Origin: JAXDMK01 sp963765955
GTDB lineage: Bacteria; Actinomycetota; Acidimicrobiia; Acidimicrobiales; AC-14
Length of the DNA: 64,000 nt
Assembly (NCBI GenBank): GCA_963765955.1
Contig: CAVXYA010000011.1
Coordinates: 294,767 to 358,766 of the forward strand
Direction: 5' to 3'
Made by a program: the position numbers and the translations under genes. The notes below the pieces were generated by a model that was not told the DNA's origin, did no database searches, and saw nothing but the letters and a program-made list of their open reading frames with translations. Below are positions 19,287-27,987 of this stretch, one piece after another (position 1 is the stretch's first letter; each line of letters opens with the position of its first letter).

Positions 19287-20279
19287 TCAAATAAGGCCGC
19301 AGAGCGGGGCCACTGACCACTGGCCCCAGCCGCTGCGGGCCTGGAGCTTGCGGGCGCCTTCGTCCTGGGTGGCGGGGGGATGGTCCTCAGCCGCCCCGGT
19401 GTAGCCCAGGGACTGCCACGTCGGGTCCTGGAACTGGTACGCGCCCCCGCTGGGCGAGGAGTAGTTGTTCCCCGACTCCAACTGGCGAATGCAGGCGAAG
19501 GCCTCGTCGAGCGACAGGATCCCCGACACCACCGACGCCGGCGCCGGCTCCGAAGCCGCGGCCAGGATCGTGGGGGCGGCGATGTTGGCCTGGGCCGCCC
19601 GGGCCGCAGCCGCTTCGGCATCGAGGAGCCTCTGCTCCTGACGGGCGGCCTCTGCGGCCCGGGCCTGCTCGGCCGAGACGAGGAGGGCCAGCTCGCCCGA
19701 CACCCGGCTGACCTGCGCCCGCTGGGCGTTCATGGCGTGATCGAGCTCTTCCAGGTCGTGTCTGACGGTGCGGGCCTGGTCGGTCGCGTCCCGGAGGGCC
19801 CCGTCGAGCTGGCTCCGCCGCAGCTCCAGGTCCTCGCGGGCGGCCTTCATCCGCCCCACCGCCAGCCGGTCCTCCCCTGTGACCACCCGCATGTAGGTGC
19901 GGCGGGCGACCCCGTCGGCGGTCGCGCCGGTGGCCAGGCTGCCGACCATCGAGATCGACCCCCCGCTGACGTAGGCCGTCTGGGCGTGGATCACGAGCAG
20001 CCGCCGGGCCTCGTCCTGGCGCTTGGACGCTCCCGTGAGCTCCATCTCGGCCTGGGCGAGGGACCCCTCGGCCTGCACCAGGCGCTCCTGGGCCGACCGG
20101 TGCTCCTTGTCGAGGGCCACGATCTCCCGGGCCTGGTCGGCCAGCCGACCGGCCACGAGCTCCGCCTCCGCCTCCTTGTCGCCGATCTCGTCGGCACCGG
20201 CGCCGGTGACCCCGGCGACGAGCGCGACGAGGGCCAGCACGGTGGTCAGAACGATCGAACGTCGGGGCGGTGCGGTCAT
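19287..20279 (-). CDS. Secreted coiled-coil protein with Rpf/lysozyme-like domain
   Basis: 330 residues. An N-terminal signal segment of about 28 residues is followed by a long coiled coil (about 35-235) rich in Glu, Arg and Ala. The C-terminal domain (about 258-330) reads F-A-C-I-R-Q-L-E-S-G-x-N-Y with G-A-Y-Q-F-Q-D-P-T-W-Q-S-L-G and W-S-V-A-P-L-C-G, matching the resuscitation-promoting-factor/transglycosylase-like domain; the Glu of L-E-S-G is the expected catalytic acid and the two Cys may pair. It should cleave peptidoglycan outside the cell. The coiled coil resembles that of NlpC/M23 partners such as RipA, so a division role is possible but inferred. Confidence 0.87.
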   Translation of the reverse strand: MTAPPRRSIVLTTVLALVALVAGVTGAGADEIGDKEAEAELVAGRLADQAREIVALDKEHRSAQERLVQAEGSLAQAEMELTGASKRQDEARRLLVIHAQTAYVSGGSISMVGSLATGATADGVARRTYMRVVTGEDRLAVGRMKAAREDLELRRSQLDGALRDATDQARTVRHDLEELDHAMNAQRAQVSRVSGELALLVSAEQARAAEAARQEQRLLDAEAAAARAAQANIAAPTILAAASEPAPASVVSGILSLDEAFACIRQLESGNNYSSPSGGAYQFQDPTWQSLGYTGAAEDHPPATQDEGARKLQARSGWGQWSVAPLCGLI

Positions 20280-20400
20280 CGACCTCCCGGGGCCGGCGCT
20301 TCTCGTGTCGGGTGATCAACGGCGAGAGGAACTGCCAACGTACCCGGCGGTCGCAACCGGAATCCAGCTTCGCCGTCTTCGCCCGCCCGCGCCGTGCCGG

Positions 20401-20940
20401 TCAGGAGCGGTGCGGGGGGCCGGTGACGACTCGGCTCAGATTCCACCGACGGTCGAGCGCGCCGTACCGCTGCTTCTCCCGTTCGAGGTCGAGCCGCCCG
20501 ATGCGGGTGCGGGCCTCGAGGGCCTCGTCGTCGAGACGGTCGGCGGGGACGATCCACGCCACTTCGAACTCCAGGCCGTCGGGGTCGCGGGCGTAGAGGC
20601 TCTTGGTGGTGCCGTGATCGCTGGCTCCCACCAGGGCGCCCCGGTCGCTCAGCACGCCCGCCAGCCGCTCGAGCTCGGCCAGGGTGTCGACCTCCCAGGC
20701 CAGGTGGTAGAGGCCGACGGTGGCCCGGCCGGCCTGGGACGGCCCCGCCCCGGACCCGATCTCGAACAGGCCGATGTCGTGGTCGTTGGTGGACCCGGGG
20801 GCCTGGAGGAAGGCGGCGCCGGAGAACCCGTCGGGCGACATGGGCAGCAGGCGGAACCCGAGGGCCTCGGTGTAGAACGCGACGCTGCGGGCCACGTCCC
20901 GGACGTAGAGCACGGCATGGTTGAGACGGGTGATCGGCAT
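20401..20940 (-). CDS. VOC family dioxygenase-like protein
   Basis: 179 residues. N-terminal L-N-H-A-V-L-Y-V-R-D-V and later Y-H-L-A-W-E-V and D-P-D-G-L-E-F-E-V-A-W supply the His/His/Glu metal ligands of the vicinal-oxygen-chelate fold, closest to catechol-2,3-dioxygenase or CatE-like proteins of unknown substrate. ATG 20940 has AGGAGG upstream; a longer frame to 20994 is rejected for that reason. Divergent from a MarR regulator 92 nt away, with a TTGA/TCAA palindrome between, so regulation by that MarR is likely. Confidence 0.85.
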   Translation of the reverse strand: MPITRLNHAVLYVRDVARSVAFYTEALGFRLLPMSPDGFSGAAFLQAPGSTNDHDIGLFEIGSGAGPSQAGRATVGLYHLAWEVDTLAELERLAGVLSDRGALVGASDHGTTKSLYARDPDGLEFEVAWIVPADRLDDEALEARTRIGRLDLEREKQRYGALDRRWNLSRVVTGPPHRS

Positions 20941-20978
20941 GGTGTTCCTCCTGGTCCTTCTGCCTGTGATGAACCTGA

Positions 20979-20990
20979 TTGAAACCTCAA
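20979..20990. promoter_or_regulatory. Putative MarR operator
   Basis: TTGAAACCTCAA has arms TTGA and TCAA around four bases and lies in the AT-richer centre of the 92-bp space between the divergent VOC and MarR genes. MarR proteins typically bind such TTG...CAA palindromes in their own divergent promoter. Inference from position and form. Confidence 0.5.
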
Positions 20991-21032
20991 CCATTCCCGT
21001 AGGAGGGCCGAGTCGCCGTACGCTTGGGGCCC

Positions 21033-21596
21033 ATGGGAGTCACCCGCTGGCTGGACGACGACGAGCAGCGCACCTGGCGGGCGTTCCTCACCGCCAACCA
21101 GCTGCTGTTCGAGCAGCTCGACCACGAGCTCCAGCGCGACGCCGACATCCCCCACGGCTACTACGAGATCCTCGTCCGGCTGTCGGAGGCCCCCGACCGC
21201 ACGCTGCGCATGAGCCAGCTGGCGGAGCGGTCGCTGTCGTCCCGGAGCCGGATCTCCCACGCCGTGGCCCGGCTGGAGGAGGCGGGATGGGTGCGCCGGG
21301 AGACGTGCGCCACCGATCGGCGCGGTTTCATGGCCGTGCTCACCGAGAAGGGGATGGGGGCGCTGGCGGCGGCCGCGCCCGGCCACGTGGAGGGGGTGCG
21401 CCGCCACCTGTTCGACCGCCTGAGCCCGGAGCAGGTCGGCCAGCTGCGGGCCATCAGCGAATCGGTGAGTGACCACCTGGTGCGATTTCGGGAGGAGGAG
21501 CGGGCCGCCGGCCGCTGCCCGCCCGAGGCCGGCGACCCCGACCCGGTCGACCCGAACGGGTCGAGTGGTGTCAGGCCTGGGCCTGGCGCCGGCTGA
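21033..21596 (+). CDS. MarR family transcriptional regulator
   Basis: 187 residues from ATG 21033. The winged helix reads Y-Y-E-I-L-V-R-L-S-E-A-P, then M-S-Q-L-A-E-R-S-L-S-S-R-S-R-I-S-H-A-V-A-R-L-E-E-A-G-W-V-R-R and D-R-R-G-F-M-A-V-L-T, the recognition helix and wing of MarR proteins. It probably represses itself and the divergent VOC gene through the palindrome at 20979. The last ~30 residues are a disordered Pro/Gly-rich tail that overlaps the end of the convergent DUF2505 gene by 26 nt. Confidence 0.92.
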   Translation: MGVTRWLDDDEQRTWRAFLTANQLLFEQLDHELQRDADIPHGYYEILVRLSEAPDRTLRMSQLAERSLSSRSRISHAVARLEEAGWVRRETCATDRRGFMAVLTEKGMGALAAAAPGHVEGVRRHLFDRLSPEQVGQLRAISESVSDHLVRFREEERAAGRCPPEAGDPDPVDPNGSSGVRPGPGAG

Positions 21597-22080
21597 CCAG
21601 CCACTCGCCCACCACCCGGGCCTGGGTGGCGGCCTGGTCGACCAAGCCGTCGACCACGGCCCGCTCGACCTTGCCCCCGATGAAGGGGATGCGGACGTCG
21701 AGGCGGCCCTCGGCCACCCGCCGGGTGCCACCGGCGCCGTTGTCGTGGAGCTCGACGTGCCCCGCGCACCGCAGGCGGTCGGGGTAGTGGTCGGCCACGA
21801 TGTGGAACTCGGTGCGGTGGGTGGACCGGTCGAGCGTCGACTCCTCGACCCACGTGATCCGGGACGGCTCCACCACTGCCGTGAGCGCCGGCGACAGCTC
21901 GCCGGTGAAGGCGTAGCGCACCCGGAGGCGGACGGTGGCGCCTTCGTCGACCTTCTCCAGCAGCTCGGGCCGGCCCAGGTCGTCGACCTGGCGCAGGTGG
22001 TCGAAGAGGTCGGGGTCGACGAAGACGTCGGCGACCTCGTCCACGGTGCCCGGGAAGTCCTGCTCGAGCCGGAAGTTCAC
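21571..22080 (-). CDS. DUF2505 (SRPBCC-like) protein
   Basis: 169 residues from a GTG start. It begins M-N-F-R-L-E-Q-D-F-P and carries a START/SRPBCC-like ligand-binding pattern with a C-terminal helix (K-V-E-R-A-V-V-D-G-L), as in the actinobacterial DUF2505 family. No catalytic residues are known. It lies 53 nt downstream of queA on the same strand and may be the last gene of that operon. Confidence 0.78.
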   Translation of the reverse strand: MNFRLEQDFPGTVDEVADVFVDPDLFDHLRQVDDLGRPELLEKVDEGATVRLRVRYAFTGELSPALTAVVEPSRITWVEESTLDRSTHRTEFHIVADHYPDRLRCAGHVELHDNGAGGTRRVAEGRLDVRIPFIGGKVERAVVDGLVDQAATQARVVGEWLVSRRQAQA

Positions 22081-22133
22081 CCTCGCATGCTAGGGCGGCG
22101 TCGATGGGGGAACGCCGGTCAGGGAAGGGCCGG

Positions 22134-23233
22134 TCAGGGAAGGACCAGGTGCACGTCGCCGAACTCGTGCCAGCGGTAGCGGCGGGCGACCGCCGCCGCG
22201 TAGCTGCGTTCGAGTGTCTCCCGCCCGGCCACCGCCTCGACCAGCAGCAGATGTGATCCCGCCGGCTGGTGCCAGCCCGTGATCAGGCCGTCGACCACCC
22301 TCGTGCCCCGCTCGGGGGTGACCACCAGCTCGGTCCAGCCCGCAGCCGGGTGGACCACGCCCCGCTCGTCGGCGGCCGTCTCCAGGGCCCGGGTGACCGT
22401 CGTCCCCACCGCCACCACCCGGTGGCCGTCCCGCCGGGCGGCGTTGACCCGCTCGGCCGTCTCCCGCGGCACCCGGTAGCGCTCGGGGTAGGGCATCTCG
22501 CCCGGCTCGGCGGACGAGACCCCGGTGTGGAGGACGATGGGGGCGATGCCGACGCCCGCGGCTCACCAGCTCGGTCACCAGCCCGGTGGTGAACGGACGT
22601 CCCGCGCTCGGCATCTCGGCGCTGCCCGGCTCCCGGGCGAAGACCGTCTGGTAGGCGGACAGGGGGAACGGGCGCCGGGCGTAGCCGTAGCGGATCGGCC
22701 GTCCGAAGCGGGCTAGGTACGCGGTGAGGGCCAGGGGCAGCCGGAGCACCGCGAACCACAGGCGGACGGCGGCCGGTGGTCGGCGGTGCGTCGGCGGGGT
22801 ACGGGGCCAGGAGGTCCACCGACGCCGCCCCGGGGAGAGCGAGCGTGCGGCCGGCCCGTCCGTCGAGGAAGGGCCGGGTGCCGGCGCCGTCGGGCAGTCG
22901 CAGCTCGACCAGCCACAGGCCGCCAGGAAGCTCGGTCGAGAGGTGGACGAGCAGGCCGTCGTCGACCCCCACCGCGGGGATGGCGGCGGGCAGGGTGGCC
23001 GAGGTGTTGACCACCAAAAGGTCGCCGGGCTCGAGGAAGTCGCCGAGCTGGGAGAAGGTGGCGTGGACCAGGCGGTCGTCGGATCGACGGGCCACCATGA
23101 GGCGGGCGTCCTGCCGGCCGCCGCCGGAGGCCTCGACCGGCTCGGTGGCGATGAGGTCGTCGGGGAGCTCGAAGTCGACGGGGAGCGCGTCGGCCGGGGC
23201 CAGAGCGGGGGCGCAGGCGAGCACGGTCCTCAC
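22134..23233 (-). CDS. queA: S-adenosylmethionine:tRNA ribosyltransferase-isomerase QueA (two frameshifts)
   Basis: About 365 residues after removing extra bases near 22775 and 22555 (expected junctions P-T-T-A-A-V-R-L-W-F and V-S-R-G-V-G-I-A-P). QueA moves the ribosyl part of SAM to preQ1-tRNA in queuosine synthesis. Seen here: F-E-L-P-D-D-L-I-A at the N-terminus, R-L-M-V, L-L-V-V-N-T-S-A-T-L-P-A, V-H-L-S-T, Y-Q-T-V-F-A, and the C-terminal G-I-T-G-W-H-Q-P-A-G-S-H-L-L-L-V-E-A. Some motifs are looser than in classical QueA, and no other queuosine gene is visible, so a related modification is possible. GTG 23233 overlaps the SDR stop (GTGA); GTG 23224 is an alternative. Confidence 0.85.
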
Positions 23234-23982
23234 CGGGCTCCGGCAGCGGCACCGGCGCCCACGCCCACTGAGGGGGCGGCGATGGTCCGGGCCTGGTAGC
23301 GGCCGCTCGGAAGGTCGCCGGTGATGAGGCGGACCAGACCGGGCACGCTGTCCTCCGGCGGGGGACGGTCGGAGACGTCCTCGCCGGGGAAGGCCTCGGC
23401 CTGCATGCGAGTGTTCATGTCGCCGGGATCGACCCGGTAGACCCGCAACGCGGGGTGTTCGGCGGCCAGAACGGCGGTGACCTGCTCCAGTGCCGCCTTG
23501 GACGACCCGTAGCCGCCCCACCCCTCGTAGGCCTCGACGGCGGCGTCGGAGGTGATGGAGACGACGGCCGCCCCCGGGCGCAGCTCGGGAAGGGCCAGCT
23601 GGGTGAGCCGCAGGGGACCGAAGACGTTGGCCGCGTAGACGTACTCGAGGACGGTCAACGGGTAGTCGGCGAGGCCGGGCTGGGGACTCGGCCCGAGCAC
23701 GCTGGCGTTGTGGACGACGGCGTCGATGCCGCCGAGGTCGTGGGCGGCGGCGACCAGGTCACGCCGGTGGGTGTCGTCGGCGATGTCGCCGGAGAGGGCC
23801 CGGACGGTCGTGACCTGGGCCAGCTCGTGGGCCGCGGCCCGCAACGCGGCCCCGCCCCGGGCGTCGATGACGAGGGCCCATCCTCGGTCGGCCAGGGCGC
23901 GGGCCAGGGCCAGGCCCAGTCCCCGAGAGGCGCCGGTGATCAGGGCGACGGGCTGGCGTGTGCGTGCGGTGTCGGTTGTCAT
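23230..23982 (-). CDS. Short-chain dehydrogenase/reductase
   Basis: 250 residues, classical SDR. The NAD(P) motif T-G-A-S-R-G-L-G (residues 16-23), V-H-N-A-S, the catalytic Ser in V-S-I-T-S-D and Y-G-S-S-K-A-A-L (Tyr-x-x-x-Lys) are all present. ATG 23982 lies 71 nt downstream of the response-regulator stop. Its TGA overlaps the queA GTG. The reaction is unknown; tight coupling to queA is the only context. Confidence 0.9.
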   Translation of the reverse strand: MTTDTARTRQPVALITGASRGLGLALARALADRGWALVIDARGGAALRAAAHELAQVTTVRALSGDIADDTHRRDLVAAAHDLGGIDAVVHNASVLGPSPQPGLADYPLTVLEYVYAANVFGPLRLTQLALPELRPGAAVVSITSDAAVEAYEGWGGYGSSKAALEQVTAVLAAEHPALRVYRVDPGDMNTRMQAEAFPGEDVSDRPPPEDSVPGLVRLITGDLPSGRYQARTIAAPSVGVGAGAAAGAR

Positions 23983-24053
23983 GCTCCGACGATGACGGAC
24001 GGCGCCGCCGCCCACATCGGGCCGGAGGACGGTTTCCGCCTCGGTCGAAAGTC

Positions 24054-24714
24054 CTACGCCAGCCCGTGGTGGACGGCGTAGAGGGCGGCCTGGGTGCGGT
24101 CGGCCAGGCCGAGCTTGGCCAGGATGCTGCTGACGTGGGTCTTCACCGTCTTCTCCGACACGAACAGCCGCTCGGCCAGGGCCCGGTTGGAGAGCCCTTC
24201 GGCCAGCAGGCGCAGGACCTCGGTCTCCCGGGGGGTGAGCCGGCGCAGGCCGGTCGCCGCTCCCGGCTCCGCTCGCGGCGGCCACCGAGGCTCCAGCCAC
24301 CTCGGCCATCACCAGCGCCGCCACCGCCGGGTCGAGACGGCCCTCGCCGTGGTGGACGGCCCGTACCGCCCGGTCGACCTCCTCGGGGGCGGCGTCCTTG
24401 AGCAGGTAGCCGGCGGCGCCCGCCTGGATGGCGGGGATGACCTGATCCTGCGACGAGAAGCTGGTCAACACGAGGATCCGGGTCCCCAGTCCCAGGTCGG
24501 TGACGGCCCGGATGGCGGCCAGCCCGCCCATGCCGGGCATGGCCAGGTCCATGAGGACGACGTCCGGCCGCAGGTCGGCCACCAGGGCCACCGCCGACTC
24601 GCCGTCGCCGGCGTCGCCCACCACCTCGATCCCGTCCCTGCTCGAAAGGTAGGAGCGCAGCCCTTGGCGGACGATGGGATGGTCGTCGACGACCACGACC
24701 CGGATGCCGCTCAT
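24054..24714 (-). CDS. NarL/FixJ-type response regulator (one frameshift)
   Basis: About 219 residues after removing one extra base near 24278. The receiver domain has V-V-V-D-D-H at the start and the phospho-acceptor D56 in V-V-L-M-D-L-A-M-P-G. After the frame change the LuxR-type HTH reads L-T-P-R-E-T-E-V-L-R-L-L-A-E-G-L-S-N-R-A-L-A then S-E-K-T-V-K-T-H-V. The ATG overlaps the stop of the sensor kinase (ATGA), so the two form a standard pair. The target genes are not apparent. Confidence 0.9.
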
Positions 24715-25885
24715 CGCAAGGGGGGCAGCGGGATCTCGGCGGTGACGGTGGTGCCCCGTCCGACGGCGGAGGCGACCGCGGGTGGACCCTCCGAGGCGGG
24801 CGGCGCGAGCCGCCATCGAGGTCAGGCCCAGCCGGTGGGCCCTGATGCTGCGGGCCTGGGGGTCGAAGCCGGCGCCGTCGTCGGCCACGGTGAGGGTCAC
24901 CCGATCGTCCCCGAACTCGACGGTGACCGACACCGAGGTGGCCGACGCGTGGCGGACCACGTTGGTGAGGGCCTCCTGGGCCACCCGGTAGAGGGCGGCC
25001 TCGATGTCGGTCGGGAGCTCGCCATCGCCCGACAACGTGGAGCGCCACCTCCAGCTTGTGTGTGCGACCGAGGAGGTCGAGGTGCTTGCCCAGGGCGGGG
25101 AGGAGGCCGTCGTGGTCGAGGGCGGGGGGGCGCAGGGCGAAGATGAGGGCGCGCAGCTCGGTGGCCGCGTTCCCGGCCAGCTGGCGGACGGTGTCCAGCT
25201 CCTGCCGGGCCCGGTCGGGGTCGTCGGGGAGGTAGCCCAGGGCCGTGCCCGCGGCCAGGCGGATGCTGAACAGCGTCTGGGCGGTGGCGTCGTGCAGCTC
25301 GAGGGCGATGCGGTTGCGCTCCTCGACGATGCTCAGCTCGCGGCTCTGCTCGTACAGCCGGGCGTTCTCGATGGCGAGGGCGGCGTGGGCCGCCAGCAGG
25401 CCGATCAGGGACTGGTCGGCGTCGGTGAAGCGGGGCCCCGACTCCTTGTCGGCCAGGTAGAAGGCGCCCACGATGTCGCCCTTGAACACGATCGGCACGC
25501 CGAGGAACGACCGCATCCTCGGGTGGGCCGCCGGCCACCAGCTGAACCGGGGGTCGGACCGCACGTCGTCGCTCCGGTAGGGGGCGGGGTCGCGCAGCAA
25601 GGCGCCGAGGAGTCCGTGGGTCTTGGGCAGGGGACCGATGGCTTCCACCAGATCGTCGCTCATGCCCACGTGGATGAACTGGGCGAACCCGTCCCCGGCC
25701 TCGTCGGGGACGCCGATGGCCGCGTAACGGGCGCCCACCAGCTGCTTGGCCGCCGCCGCCAGCCGCTCGAGCACGGTGGCCACCGACAGGTCGCCGGCCA
25801 CCCCGAGCACGGCTTCGCTGACCGCGGCCAGGGCGGCGGTGGCCAGCGCCGGGTCGGGTGCGGTCGCCGCCGGGTCGGGGGTCAT
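24711..25885 (-). CDS. GAF-domain sensor histidine kinase, NarL-partner type (two frameshifts)
   Basis: About 390 residues once extra bases near 25035 and 24779 are removed (expected junctions A-L-H-V-S-G-D-G-E-L and G-S-T-A-V-A-S-A-V-G-R-G). A GAF domain (about 25-180) has no membrane segment, so it senses a soluble signal. HisKA_3 follows with phospho-accepting H198 in A-L-E-L-H-D-A-T-A-Q. The ATPase domain shows N-V-V-R-H-A and D-D-G-A-G-F-D. Cognate regulator overlaps at the 3' end. The Ser/Thr kinase ends 49 nt upstream on the same strand, so cross-talk between the two kinases is possible but inferred. Confidence 0.9.
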
Positions 25886-25934
25886 CGGGGACCATTCTTC
25901 CCACCGAGGGGGGAGCGGGGCGTCGCCGGGTCCC

Positions 25935-27473
25935 TCAGGCGGTCGTGGGGGGGATGGTGACCTCGGTGGTGGGCGGGAGGGTCGTCGGAGGCGCCGTCGT
26001 GGGCGTGGTCGTCGGAGGGGCGGTGGTCGGGGTTGCGGTGGTGGCGGGCGCCTGGGTGGTATCGGGGGCGTCGGTGGTGGTGGGGGCGTCGGTGGTGGTG
26101 GGCTCCTCCGTGGTCGGCGGTGTGGTGGTGGTGGTGGAGGAGCTGCCGGCGGGCAGGACGATCTTCACCGTGTCGCCCTTCCGGGCGGTGGCGCCGCCGA
26201 TCGGGTCCTGTTCGGCGACCCGGTCGGCCTCTCCCTGGAGCTCGTCGTCGATCTCGATCCTCGGCTTCAGTCCCAACCGGTCGACCTCGGTAACCGCGTC
26301 GTTGACCCCCTTGCCCACGACGCTCGGCACGGTGACGGTCTCGGTCCCCCCGTCGCCGCCCAGGGAGCTCACCAGGGCGATGACGATCACCGCCGCCACG
26401 AGGAGCAGGGCGAGGAGGCCCAATTGCCGGCGGCGGTACACGCCGGGGTCGGGCCGGGGCCCCATGGTCCGGGGCATCGGGGCCACCGGCGGGGCCACGC
26501 GTCCACCGCCCGTGTCGACGGCGGTGGGCGGGGGCATCATCGACGTGGCCGCTCCGCCGGCGATGGCGGTGGCGTCCGCCGCAGCCGAGGCGGGCCCGGC
26601 CGCGCCCGCCATCTGCCCGGCCGCGACCACGGTGGCCTCCGGCTCGGTGGCCCCGAACCGAACCGCCAGCAGCTCGGCCCGCAGTGCCTCGGCCGTCGGT
26701 TGGCGGGCGGCCGGATCCTTCGACATGGCCCGCATCACGATGGCGTCGAGGGCGCGGGGGACGTCCGGGTTGGAGGCCGATGGGGGTGCGGGCGTCTCGT
26801 TGACCTGCTTGTAGGCGATGGCGACCGGCGAGTCGCCGGTGAACGGCGGGCGCCCGGTGAGCATCTCGTAGAGCACCATCCCCAGCGAGTACAGGTCGGA
26901 CCGGCTGTCGACCGTCTCGCCCAGCGCCTGCTCGGGCGAAAGGTAGGTGGCGGTGCCCACCACCGCCCCCGGCATGGTGAGCCCCTCGCGGGCGGACTGG
27001 GCGGCGCGGGCGATGCCGAAGTCGGCCACCTTCACGCTGCCGGACTCCGACATGAGGACGTTGGCCGGCTTCATGTCGCGGTGGACGATCCCCTGCTGGT
27101 GGGCGGCCGCCAGGCCGGCCGCGATCTCGCTGCCGATCTCGATGACCTGGGCCGGGGGCAACGGTGCCTCCCGCCGGACGATGTCGCGCAGGGTGGGGCC
27201 GTCGACGTACTCCATGACGATGAAGTGGGCCCCGTCGTCCTGCCCGAAGTCGTAGACGGACACGATGTTGTGGTGGTTGAGGCCGGCCGCAGCCTGGGCC
27301 TCCCGGCGGAAGCGCTCGACGAAGGTGGCGTCCTGGGCCAGGTCGGGGACGAGGACCTTCACCGCAACTGGCCGGTCGAGGAGCTGGTCGTGGCCCAGGT
27401 AGACCTCCGCCATCCCGCCCTTGGCCACGTGGCGGACGATCCGGTAGCGCCCGCCCAGGACCCGCTCGCTCAC
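25935..27473 (-). CDS. PASTA-domain Ser/Thr protein kinase (PknB-like)
   Basis: 512 residues from a GTG that overlaps the DUF983 stop (GTGA). The kinase domain (about 9-270) has K39, H-R-D-M-K-P-A-N with catalytic D133, D-F-G at 151-153 and a T-rich activation loop ending A-T-Y-L-S-P-E-Q. A Pro/Gly linker leads to one membrane helix (about 350-372) and a single PASTA repeat (about 378-441), fewer than the usual three to four of PknB. The tail of about 70 residues is an extracellular Thr/Pro-rich run, perhaps spanning the cell wall. Likely senses envelope state; the FHA protein at 34217 is a plausible substrate by analogy with GarA. Confidence 0.95.
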   Translation of the reverse strand: MSERVLGGRYRIVRHVAKGGMAEVYLGHDQLLDRPVAVKVLVPDLAQDATFVERFRREAQAAAGLNHHNIVSVYDFGQDDGAHFIVMEYVDGPTLRDIVRREAPLPPAQVIEIGSEIAAGLAAAHQQGIVHRDMKPANVLMSESGSVKVADFGIARAAQSAREGLTMPGAVVGTATYLSPEQALGETVDSRSDLYSLGMVLYEMLTGRPPFTGDSPVAIAYKQVNETPAPPSASNPDVPRALDAIVMRAMSKDPAARQPTAEALRAELLAVRFGATEPEATVVAAGQMAGAAGPASAAADATAIAGGAATSMMPPPTAVDTGGGRVAPPVAPMPRTMGPRPDPGVYRRRQLGLLALLLVAAVIVIALVSSLGGDGGTETVTVPSVVGKGVNDAVTEVDRLGLKPRIEIDDELQGEADRVAEQDPIGGATARKGDTVKIVLPAGSSSTTTTTPPTTEEPTTTDAPTTTDAPDTTQAPATTATPTTAPPTTTPTTAPPTTLPPTTEVTIPPTTA

Positions 27474-27934
27474 GATCGCACCGGGGGCCGGGCGGCGGCG
27501 TGGTGGCGGTCGGAGGGCTCGGACCGGTCGAGGGGGCGCAGGATGAGGTCGATCGCCGACCAGATGGTGCGGGAGAACGGATAGAAGACGAGCGGGGCGA
27601 CGATGGCCGCCACCAGTCCGATCACCAGGATGGGGCCCACGCTCATGTCGGGGTTGGCGTTGAGCAGCACGATGAGGGGGACGATGGCCAGCAGGAGAAG
27701 TAGCCCCTCGGCGATGGCCAGGTTGATGGTGTAGGCCCCCAGGAAGAAGCCCTCCTCCCGCTCGAACCGGAAGCCGCAGCCGGGGCAGCGCTCCTTCATC
27801 CGGAACCAGCCGTCGAACAGGTGCCCGCTCCCGCAGACCGGGCACCGCTTGGTGACCCCGCGGAGCAGCATCCGACCGGGCGCGGGCGGAGACTTTCGGG
27901 CGGGGTCCGGCCCTGCGTCCATGTCCTTTCGCAA
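27470..27934 (-). CDS. DUF983 membrane protein
   Basis: 154 residues. An N-terminal zinc ribbon (C-P-V-C-G-S-G-H-L-F, then C-P-G-C-G-F-R-F) is followed by R-E-E-G-F-F-L-G-A-Y and two membrane helices, the DUF983 layout. The function of the family is unknown. ATG 27934 or 27922 are both possible. First gene of the minus-strand operon running through the PASTA kinase to queA; it is coupled to the kinase by a 4-nt overlap. Confidence 0.88.
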   Translation of the reverse strand: MRKDMDAGPDPARKSPPAPGRMLLRGVTKRCPVCGSGHLFDGWFRMKERCPGCGFRFEREEGFFLGAYTINLAIAEGLLLLLAIVPLIVLLNANPDMSVGPILVIGLVAAIVAPLVFYPFSRTIWSAIDLILRPLDRSEPSDRHHAAARPPVRS

Positions 27935-27987
27935 CGTACCCGCCCGGCCGCATCGACTACCCCTCGTGGATGCGTCACTCTGGAGAG

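Noticed and set aside
23230..25035. A 601-residue kinase-regulator-SDR fusion protein
   Set aside because: Three separate genes happen to share a frame because of the extra bases near 25035, 24779 and 24278; each has its own start and stop once corrected.
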